A DNA stretch of 11,069 nucleotides, from NCBI GenBank assembly GCA_019693395.1, contig JAAMXP010004554.1, positions 1-11,069 of the forward strand, in the 5' to 3' direction. The notes below the pieces were generated by a model that was not told where the DNA came from, ran no database searches, and saw nothing but the letters and a program-made list of their open reading frames with translations. The position numbers were made by a program, and so were the translations under genes. Shown here in pieces: positions 1 through 7,731 of the stretch (position 1 is the first letter of the stretch; the number at the start of each line of letters is the position of its first letter). The DNA is from Ettlia oleoabundans (Eukaryota; Chlorophyta; Chlorophyceae; Chlamydomonadales).

Positions 1-240
1 GCAAACAGGGCTTGCAGTCAGATAGGCAGACTGGCTGGCTGGCAGGTGGACGAGCAAGCTGTGAAGTAAGAACACCAGACAGACTGGCACGCGGCATTAA
101 AGCAAAGCAATGCATGTGTGAGGGACGTCAGATGATCGTGCAGACCTCTTTCACCACTACAGCAGACTGCGTGTGCTCGCATGGATGGATGGATGCCTGC
201 ATGCCTGCATGCATGCACACGATCACACACACACACTCAC
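1..240 (-). other. Second intron of gene 1 (3' part outside window)
   Basis: This stretch follows the end of gene 1 exon 2 on the minus strand. The donor reads CTG|GTGAGT, with its GT at 240-239. I find no continuation of the coiled coil here equivalent to KDEEVEQLKREL of gene 2, so the next exon must lie left of the window. The intron holds short simple repeats: an AC run at about 224-235, GGAT repeats at about 182-194, GCATGCCT-type repeats at about 194-215, and CTGG repeats at about 30-44. Nothing else is recognised. Confidence 0.7.
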
Positions 241-1590
241 CAGGGCCAGCGCCTGCTGAAGCACCCTGGCTTGCGCCTGGGCCGCCACAGCCTCCGCCTG
301 CGCCGCAAACAGCTCCCTAGCAGTGGAGGCCAACCACTCTGGCCGGGGACTGTTAGCAGAGCTGGCCCCGCTGCCAGATCCGGCGCTGCCCCTGCTGCCG
401 GCAGCGGATTGGGGGTTCAGGTTGTGGTTGGAGGGGGGAGACAAAGATGGGTTGGCTGGGTTGGCTGCAGATGCGGCGGCGGCGGCCACCGCTGCAGCAA
501 TGATGTCGTCGGTAAGGCCTGGGGCGGTGTCGGCACGGCGGAGCTTGTGCAGCGGAATGGTGATGCTGGCGCTGCCCTGCTGGGGCGCTCTGCACGCTGC
601 GGTGGCACCCGTGCTGCCCTGCCGGCGCAGTGCGCCGTGCGTGCCTGGCAGTGCGGAGGCGCCAGCAGCGGCGCTGCTCCGACTGGCCTGTCCAGGTCCC
701 GCGGGGCCGCTGTGCTGCGGCTGCTCTTGGTGATGCATGCTGCGGCCGCCGGCAGCGGGCAGCGTGCCTGCTAGCAGCTGGGGCGTTGTGGGGGGGCCTA
801 TGGGCTCCGACAACGTGACGGCTGCAAAAGGATGGGGCATTGCCGTGAGCGTAGCCTGGGCTGGCGAGGGTGCGGGGCCCGGTGGCAGCAACCGTGCTGC
901 CACTCCAGCCGCCTCCATTGCAGCAGCTTGGATGTGGTTGGCACCCGGGGTTAGGGCCGCCAGCCAATCACGGGCCAAGTCCTCATCCGCGTCAGCAGCT
1001 GCAGCACTGCGTGGTGGCAGCGGCGGTGGCAGCGACACCGTCGCCGTCAGCGCGCCGCCGCCGCCGCCGCCGCCGCCGCCCTTGCCGGCAGTGCCAGCAG
1101 AGTGTGATTGCCCACGGCCGCAGGTGGAGGTGGGGGAGCGGCCAGTATTGATGCAGAGCCGGCGCTGAGGCAGGTTGAGCTGCTCCTGCTGCCGGAGCAG
1201 CACACCTAAGCTGGATTGCTGGCCAAAGCACTGCCTCGGGTGCGGGCCCAGGCTGCGCGGCGCCTTCCCAAAGCCCAGGGGCGGGTCTGGCTGGCTGCTG
1301 CCGCTATCTTCGCGACCTGGGGCTTCTGCATCAGGAGCGGTGGCGGCGGCGGCCTCTGCGGCAGCCTGTATAGTGGCGGCTACCGGGCCGGATTCCTCTG
1401 CAGACTGCCAGCGCCGGAGCGTCACTACACTGGTGGGGCTGCAGGAGCAGGGGCAGGGCAGGGGAGAGTGGCTTTAATTGGAGTGTAGCTTGGTGTGTAG
1501 TGGAAGCATGGGGCGAGGGAAGAGCTCACGAGAAGCTCGAAGGGCAGAGAGAGGGAAGGGGGAAGGGTCACATCCATGCACCCTGCCCGA

Positions 1591-1668
<78 letters not shown>

Positions 1669-1957
1669 AGGCAGCTGTTAAGAGGCCGGCTGAGGCGTAT
1701 GGGTCGGGATCCTAATGCATCAGGGCAGCTTGCATGCACCCAGCAGCATGGGACTTTGATTTGATTTGAATGTGCCTGAGCTGCCAATATGGTTGTTGTG
1801 CAACGGTTGCAACAGGCTGGCCGGCTCACCTGCTGTTGAAGCCCACCACCCTGACTGGGCTTTTGCCGCGGCTTGTGCCAGGCACAGCAGCAGAGGGCCC
1901 CGGCGGGCCATCCTGCTGCGCGTGGCAGGCTGCAAAGGGGGAGGTCAAGTCGCCCAT
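241..1957 (-). CDS. Gene 1: coiled-coil protein of unknown function, paralogue of gene 2 (partial, 3' end missing)
   Basis: Exons run 1957-1830 (128 nt, ends phase 2) and 1438-241 (1198 nt, ends phase 0), giving 442 codons before the window edge. The intron runs from donor AG|GTGAGC (1829) to a pyrimidine-rich acceptor CTCCTGCAG (1439). The junction codon is Ser-43. The start is the ATG at 1957, because MGDLTSPFA aligns with MADISPFAS of gene 2. Visible features are RLCINTGRS (residues 136-144), a Gly run from nine GGC codons (plus 1054-1080), LRRADTAPGL (342-351), STARELFAAQ (414-423), then an Ala/Gln helix ending exactly at the donor. The rest is Ala/Pro/Ser-rich and probably disordered. 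By analogy with gene 2 the missing exon should extend the coiled coil. The function is not recognised; a scaffold or nuclear role is only a guess. The reading frame is open throughout. Confidence 0.8.
1592..1667. repeat. Dinucleotide microsatellite, AC x38 on plus (GT on gene strand)
   Basis: An uninterrupted 76-nt AC run lies inside gene 1 intron 1, between the donor at 1829 and the acceptor at 1439. On the transcribed sense strand it is a GT repeat, so the pre-mRNA carries a UG run. Translated open frames through it (Cys-Val or Thr-His repeats) are artefacts. Such runs are length-polymorphic and can adopt Z-DNA; both points are general knowledge, not visible here. Confidence 0.97.
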
Positions 1958-2318
1958 TGATGCCGCAAGGCCAGTTTGAGCCTCCCGCCCTCCGGGGCGC
2001 TTGCCGCCACGGTCGGCTCCAGCTTCTGCCGTGGAGCGTGGCTCGCCTCACTGGCGATGAAGGGGCGCCAACGTAGCCACTTGTAAGCCGTGTGCCACAA
2101 ACGACACGCGTGAAGAGCTTCGTGCGCCGGGTTTGGGTTGCTGGCTTGGCCCCGGCCTGCAAAGGAGTGACGGAAGACGCCGAACGTGCTGCGATCAATT
2201 TGAACTGCCTGCAATAGCCATAATAGAGGTAAATCAATCAGCCGAGCGAGCCAGCAAGCGGCCCTGTGCTCGCTGTCCAAACCCCGTCCACCCCGGCCAA
2301 CCCGCGTCGCACCCTTGG

Positions 2319-2324
2319 TTTATA
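2319..2324 (-). promoter_or_regulatory. Possible TATA box for gene 1
   Basis: The minus strand reads TATTATAAACC here, about 360 nt upstream of the gene 1 ATG. If it is used, the 5' UTR would be about 330 nt, or contain an unseen intron. The match is good in an otherwise GC-rich stretch, but no transcript evidence is available. Confidence 0.3.
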
Positions 2325-2522
2325 ATAAGGATCTGTGTTTCGAAATAGCGCGAAGACGGCGAGAATCACCGTTGGCGGGGGACGGACGCGGCTTGCCTGC
2401 AGGTGGTGGGCGCGGGTCGCCTAAGAGGAGTCTTGCACTGTCGCCAAAATCAGCGCGGTGAGCAGACGGGAACCGACCGAGCACCTCCACCGCGTGACTG
2501 CTCGAAATTGCCTGCTAGTTGG

Positions 2523-2546
2523 GTGGCCACGTGTACATGTGGCCAC
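2523..2546. promoter_or_regulatory. 24-nt near-perfect palindrome with CACGTG and TGTACA core
   Basis: Inverted GTGGCCAC arms flank an 8-nt centre, GTGTACAT. Only the position pair 2531/2538 fails to mirror. The element contains CACGTG (G-box/E-box, bound by plant bZIP and bHLH factors) and a central TGTACA holding GTAC, the core of the Chlamydomonas copper-response element. It lies about 570 nt upstream of the gene 1 start. The binding function is an inference from shape and position. Confidence 0.4.
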
Positions 2547-2587
2547 TCGTCAGAACCGGCAGTTCACACAGTTGCTGCGCGGCAAGC

Positions 2588-2627
2588 ACGCTCGATCAGT
2601 GTTCCGTACGCTCGATCAGTGTTCTGT
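2588..2627. repeat. 20-nt tandem duplication (two copies)
   Basis: Two adjacent 20-nt units, ACGCTCGATCAGTGTTCCGT and the same with CTGT at the end, differ at one base. They lie upstream of gene 1. This could be a simple slippage product or a duplicated factor-binding site. Confidence 0.85.
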
Positions 2628-3402
2628 ATACATGCGCAGAGGGCGAGTAAGGGCATCCGGCCCAACCTGCCCAGTGGGCACTTGCTACCGTTCAAACGAA
2701 CCACTCTCCGGCTTGTGGTTCAATCTTGTCATGGCAGCTAACCAGACAGCTTCAAGGCGCTCCACGGCTCATTGCGGAGGGGGGCAGAAGCTGAGGCAAA
2801 ATGGGGGCTTTGCCGCCAACAGTGCAGTGGTGGCGGCTCTCACGTGGGCGGTGGCAAACTTGCACTGCACACAGCACTGCGCACTGCACTGCATGGAATG
2901 GATCGTTGGCGCTACATTATAACTTGCATCGGAGAGCAGGCCTAATTTCTGCATCCACCACACCAGCTTGTCACAAGCGCACGTCAATCCAGTGGTGCGG
3001 CATGGGGTGGCATACAACCTACCTCGAGCGCGCGCCTGTAGTCCTGGCAGCCTTGTAGCTGTCCTGAGTACATCTTCCAGAGTTTCAAGTGCAGCGCTTA
3101 AAGTACTGGATTCACAGCATTCAACTCGACATCAGCATGCGCATGGATGGGATATCACTTTTGAGCTCACGAAAAGAGGCAGGGAGCCAAACAGTATGGT
3201 CCCCTATGCACGAGTAAACTTGACTCATCAATAAGATTCACGAACAAGCGGAATGGCAGCACTAGAATGTGTGTTCGAAAAGAAAGGGGGACGAGGACGC
3301 TGATATGTGGGTTGAACAGGGGGCATTGTGTTTGGTTTAAGTTGGGGCTTTGTGGGGCGTCACGGCAAGCTTTTTCAGGGTGACCAGAAAACGCGATGAC
3401 TG

Positions 3403-4154
3403 GTGGAAGTTCCTGAACGGTGTGATGGGTTGGCTCCAGTTTCAGAAAACTGACTGGCTGTGTTCTGTTTCCGGCTTGAAAAAGGTTGGTGACACCGGAC
3501 TCATCTGATAGCGGGTGGGGATTCATGAAAGGTGGCGTGAGTTAGAGTATTCAAAGCAGCCGGAGCGAGGCTTGGCTTACTGAAGGGCTGGAACAAACAG
3601 GGGAGAACAAGGGCCCAAGACGTGTGGGCTTGACATTGTATGTCATATGTAGCAAGGCAGGGTGTACAATTGTGGACAAGGCAAGCACGGGAGCGAGACA
3701 GAGGCCTGTAGCGTCGAGCGGCGGCAGGGGCAAAGCGTTGGACTCGCCACGTGAAAGCGAGAGCGGCGGCAGGTGAAAAGAGTGGAAGTTACTGAACGGT
3801 GTGATGGGTTGGCTCCAGTTTCAGAAAACTGACTGGCTGTGTTCTGTTTCCGGCTTGAAAAAGGTTGGTGACACCGGACTCATCTGATAGCGGGTGGGGA
3901 TTCATGAAAGGTGGCGTGAGTTATTCAAAGCAGCCGGAGCGAGGCTGGCTTACTGAAGGGCTGGAACAAACAGGGGAGAACAAGGGCCCAAGACGTGTGG
4001 GCTTGACATTGGATGTCATATGTAGCAAGGCAGGGTGTACAGTTGTGGACAAGGCAAGCACGGGAGCGAGACAGAGGCCTGTAGCGTCGAGCGGCGGCAG
4101 GGGGAAAGCGTTGGGCTCGCCACGTGAAAGCGAGAGCGGCGGCAGGTGAAAAGA
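3403..4154. repeat. Tandem duplication of a ~379-nt unit
   Basis: Copy 1 (3403-3781, 379 nt) and copy 2 (3782-4154, 373 nt) are directly adjacent and almost identical along their whole length. Differences seen include 5 nt and 1 nt present only in copy 1 (near 3543-3547 and 3572) and a few substitutions. Neither copy has a convincing gene. The 5-nt difference breaks any shared long frame. The high identity suggests a recent unequal crossover or slippage event. No terminal inverted repeats or target-site duplication were seen, so I do not call it a transposon. Confidence 0.93.
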
Positions 4155-4226
4155 GTTGGGCTCGCCACGTGAAAGCAATGAGCGGCGGCAGGTGAAAAGC
4201 GTTCGGCCCGCCATGTGAAAGCAGAG
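4090..4226. repeat. Minisatellite of three ~46-nt units at the end of the duplication
   Basis: The units are 4090-4134 (45 nt), 4135-4180 (46 nt) and 4181-4226 (46 nt). Each begins AGCGGCGGCAGG and ends near GTGAAAGC. The first two carry GCCACGTGAAAGC with a CACGTG core (4121-4126 and 4166-4171); the third has CATGTG (4212-4217). Copy 1 of the larger duplication has one full unit plus a part, with CACGTG at 3748-3753. The array therefore appears to have expanded after the larger duplication. Confidence 0.85.
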
Positions 4227-4694
4227 GATGGAACCAAGCTGGTGGGACTGCTCGAAGGGGGGCTGCAAGGGATAGAGAAGCAGGATGTGGAGAACAAGAG
4301 GAGTCTTATGAACTACGCGAATGACACGAATTGGATCAATGAATTGGTAAAGAAACATCAAGCGGTATGCATGCAAGGAAGAGATGGGCATCTAAGGGGT
4401 GGAGCCGCCTTGTGACGGCATGCTTGCCAGCAGAAAAGGGCGGGCTGTCTCATTTGATATTGAAAACCAGAATCATTCTTCAAACGATGCGTCTATGCTG
4501 TGAGGACCTCTGCATTGATGGGCTGGGCTAAGAAAGACTGACAGGCTAGCAAAAAGGGTGGGTAGATGGTCGGCAAGAAGCGAGGACAAGACCATTGCTG
4601 GCATGAACTGGCAAGGGCTGAGAATTGCTGACCTAGTGAAGGGCTGGCTGAGAGAATAATCGTAAACTGCTTGACCGCGCTGCCACCCGGCAAA

Positions 4695-7137
4695 TCACTC
4701 AAATGAAAATGCCTCCGCATTGGCAAAGGCGGACACCATGGCGGGCAGTGCCTCCTCCTCAGCTTCCAGGGGCGGCTGGGCAGCAGCCGCTTGAACAATG
4801 GCCGGGGGCGCATCAGCTGCGAGCTGGCGCCTCATGCCTCCTCCTGCTGTGCCCGCTGACCGCATGCGTCCCAGCACAGCGGCCCGCTGCACATGCAGCC
4901 GCGGCCCAGCCGCCGCTTGGACCACCGCCTGGCCGGGGCCGCCAAACTGGCTGGGCAGGACGCCGTTTGAGGAAGCGGCTAGCCTGGAGGCCGGGCCCGC
5001 TCCCTCCCTCAAGATGTTGCGCTCGGCGCTGACACGCAGCAGCTCCCGCTTCAGCTGCTCGACCTCCTCATCCTTCTGCAAAGAGGAAGAAAGGAGCAGA
5101 AAGGAAGAAAAAAGGCCGGCAGCGGCCCAAATGAGCTTGGGTGTCCAGAAAACGAAAGCGGCATGGAGGAGTGGAGTGGGAATACCCCACACCGCGGGCA
5201 GGTCATTTGTCCTGGGGCCCAGAAACTGCAGAATGAGGGTCTGGTAAGCAAAGGCAAGGTACCAGAACAGGCTGCAACTGACTGAAGGCAGCACACTCAA
5301 GGCAGCCCTGCCACCAGCCATCACATAGGTTGTCCTGCTTTCCGCCGCGGCAATGTGGCGTTGTTGCACTTTCAAAACCGCAATGAGCAACGATGAGAAG
5401 GCAGAACGGTGCAGTATGCAGCACTGGCCCACCCTGCGCAGAGCTTCCTGAAGACCGGCCAACTGCGCCTGCGCCATGGTTGCCTCCGCCTACGGGCCAG
5501 CACAAGCGACGCATTGGAAAGTAAGGACACGATGTACAACATAGTACATTAATCTTTGAATCTTTGAAAAAGCTTGCAACAAAGGGACATAATGAGATAT
5601 GGGGCGGGATGCAGGCAAGTGCTGGTGAGGGTGTTGCTGCTGCACCTCTGCTGCACCTCTGGGCCCAACGACGATAACAGTTGGGGCTGCTACCCAAACA
5701 TTGGCGGCTAGCGGAGCAGTCAATGTGGTGCAATCACTGGAATTTTATTCAGCTCCCCAAGGACAGCAGCAGACAGAAGCTGTGCCAGCACACACATGCC
5801 CCTGCCGCCGATGTTTTCCTTCTTTCCTCCGTAAATAACACATGTGTAAGTACGTCTGCTTGTAAGTGTACCTGTGCATCAAAAAGCTCGCGATAGGTGG
5901 AAGAGCCTTGGCGCAGCATCGGCTGCTGCCCGCGCTGCTGGCATTGGTGCTGGTCGCTGCCTGAGCGCGCTGCCGTGGAAACCATGGGAGTCACCGGCAT
6001 GGGCGGCCTGCTGCTGCAGCTAGCGCCGCCGCTGCCGCTGCGCCGCGCGGCCAGCTGCCCAGGCGACTGCTGCGCCTGCTGCTGCGCCTGCTGCTGCGCC
6101 TGCATATGTGTGTAATGCAGCGGCTGCTCGCTGGGCAGCGTTCCTGCAGCGGGCGCCTCTGTCGCGTGGCCTGGCGTGCCTGAGGATGCGAAAGGGGAGG
6201 GCGGCAGGCCGCCAGCAGTGCCGCGGTGTGCGGCAGGCTGTCCGGCCATCAGGGCAGCTAGCACCAGGGAATTACGAAGCCCCTCCGGGGCCGTCTGCGC
6301 CTTGTTCAGCCTGCATGTGGGGCCAGGAGCGGTGCAAAGATTGGGTGACGCGACAGGCAAGTTTTGGCTTGCCAGATTGCAGGAGGGCAAAAATCGGGGA
6401 ATGCAGCACCAAAAAGCGGCAAGCCAGTTGCAAGCTTTAACCTAGGCTGGCGTGCTGGCAACTTTTTGGTCCCTTGTTGTACCCCGGCAAACTTCACAGG
6501 ATACTTTCAGGTTATATGGGCACATTCCTGGCTGCACAATGACCATCCGGCAGCGGGAACGGAGCGGCACCGGGCCCACGTGACAGGTGGGCAACACCGC
6601 CCGCCACTCGGCGGGAAAGCTGCGGGACGCTGGTCAGGCGCGGCAAACCAGCCCTCTGCCCCACCTGGCTGGCATGTCAATGTTGCCGCTGCAGGCACGG
6701 CTCATGGGGTGCGGCCGCTCTAGCTCCTGGCTGGGTGCCGTGGTTCCGGAGAGGGCAGCGGAGGCGTCAGCGTTTCCGTGGACGGTGGCGCCCCCCGGCG
6801 GCAGCTCGGCTTCCTCCTGGATAGCTTTCGGCACGCGTCTGCTGCGGGAGGCCCCCACCCTCAAACTGCGGGTTGTGTGGATCGTGAGGCGAGGGGCTGC
6901 CGCCTGCTCGCGCTCCGCTTGACGCTTGGAGAGCATGGCCTGTGTCAGTGCGCCCATGGAGCCCGCCCGCTCAGCTAGGCTGCAGGCGCGGGGCAAGCCC
7001 TCCCCACCAAAGGAGGAGGCGGCCTGAAAGCCCTCCACGCGCCGGGTGGGCGGTGATCGGGAGACGGGGGAGTCTGTCTCCATGCCAAAGGGGGAGGCGC
7101 CCTCAAAGGCGCTAGCAAAGGGCGAGATATCCGCCAT
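4695..7137 (-). CDS. Gene 2: coiled-coil protein of unknown function, paralogue of gene 1 (complete, 449 aa)
   Basis: Four exons: 7137-6665 (phase 2), 6310-5872 (phase 0), 5489-5433 (57 nt, phase 0) and 5075-4695 with stop TGA. Donors are AG|GTGGGG, CAG|GTACAC and AGG|GTGGGC; acceptors are ATGCAG, CCGTAG and TTTGCAG. The start ATG sits in GCCGCCATGG, a strong Kozak context. Residues 1-9 are MADISPFAS; 83-91 RLTIHTTRS; 158-169 an ARLNKAQTAPEGL-type block spanning intron 1; about 230-245 a Gln/Ala repeat; 295-304 STYRELFDAQ. A charged coiled coil with Leu heptads follows to about 355 (KDEEVEQLKRELLRV), then an Ala-rich tail ending FSFE. No signal peptide, membrane segment or enzyme motif is seen. 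It shares all four blocks with gene 1. Probably a disordered protein that self-associates or pairs with gene 1; the function is unknown. Confidence 0.87.
6067..6102 (-). repeat. 12-nt coding repeat (x3) giving a Gln/Ala run in gene 2
   Basis: Three exact plus-strand units of CTGCTGCGCCTG are read on the minus strand as repeated Gln-Ala-Gln-Gln. They lie in exon 2 of gene 2 and preserve its frame. Gene 1 has no Gln run at the matching place, so the run is probably a lineage-specific slippage product. Confidence 0.9.
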
Positions 7138-7731
7138 GGCGGCAGTCTAGGGAACCACTACGTCACAGGCAGATGCTTGGAGAAAACAAGGGGATGTCCA
7201 GTTTTCCTTACAGGGCTGCCGGCAGTCTTATAAACCGCCCTCTGGTCAATGTGAAATTGTTACCCTGTAGACCCATCAACATGTTCACCCTGGATTGCAG
7301 TTTCGTGGAGGTCATTGACGATGCTTGATGTGAAATGGCGGCACCGGGTCGGACGCAACCGACAGCATGCCGCACCGCTGTGGGTGGGCATGCCCAAGAG
7401 GAACAGCCGCTCATTAAGGGCCACATAACACAGAGTCTCTTGGGTAAAGGGCTTTGTCTAGATTTCTTAGTATAGTAGATCAGGGCGAGCAAAGTATGCA
7501 TTTCAAGGCGGGCAACATGTTCCCGCCGTATGGCACTGGCGGTGCCCAGTGACGTGGCGCATGAGCGCGATGATTACTCGCAATGATGCGCATTTTCGAA
7601 GTTTATCGTTCGATGTTGCTGTAGAGGCCTGCTTGTAGGTCCAGGCCCCCTCGGGGCGTGAGGGTTGCGCGCCATCCCGGTTGCGCGCTTGCAACCCCGC
7701 CGGTGCAGACGGCCTGGTGATTTGGTGCATC
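7138..7731. promoter_or_regulatory. Divergent promoter region between gene 2 (minus) and gene 3 (plus)
   Basis: The start codons of the two oppositely transcribed genes are 594 nt apart, so both promoters and both 5' UTRs must fit here. I see no additional gene. A TATA-like site for gene 2 is listed separately. On the plus strand only a weak TATAG (near 7472) and repeated GTTGCGCGC words (7665-7690) stand out, so gene 3 may be TATA-less. The shared space makes co-regulation possible, but nothing in the sequence proves it. Confidence 0.55.
7228..7234 (-). promoter_or_regulatory. Possible TATA box for gene 2
   Basis: On the minus strand the sequence reads TTTATAAG, about 95 nt upstream of the gene 2 ATG. 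This is a sensible distance for a TATA box with a 5' UTR of roughly 60 nt. Confidence 0.45.

Larger units (their letters stand above)
1958..4694. other. Intergenic region between gene 1 start and gene 2 end
   Basis: This 2.7-kb gap has no convincing gene on either strand. GC drops relative to the flanking exons, and the open frames are short and lack shared motifs or plausible splice partners. The right part (on the gene 1 side, 1958 to about 2700) should hold the 5' UTR and promoter of gene 1. The part next to 4694 should hold the gene 2 3' UTR. I did not find the usual green-algal TGTAA polyadenylation motif on the minus strand just below 4695. The distinct structures inside (palindrome, 20-nt pair, 379-nt duplication, minisatellite) are listed separately. 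Confidence 0.6.

Noticed and set aside
181..774. Plus-strand open frame opposite gene 1 exon 2
   Set aside because: It is an antisense shadow in GC-rich DNA. The minus strand has matching splice sites and paralogue support.
1425..2237. Long minus-strand open frame with a Cys-Val repeat
   Set aside because: It runs through the GT microsatellite, crosses the better-supported intron of gene 1 and lacks the blocks shared with gene 2.
1945..2280. Minus-strand open frame upstream of gene 1
   Set aside because: It overlaps the gene 1 ATG in another frame, has no family features, and most likely covers the 5' UTR and promoter.
3403..4226. Possible CRISPR-like or transposon structure
   Set aside because: The repeats are directly adjacent without unique spacers, and no terminal inverted repeats, target duplication or transposase are seen.
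3921..4391. 156-codon minus-strand open frame with repeated SRGEPN-type words
   Set aside because: The repeat words come from the minisatellite. The matching frame in the other copy of the duplication is disrupted, so coding is unlikely.
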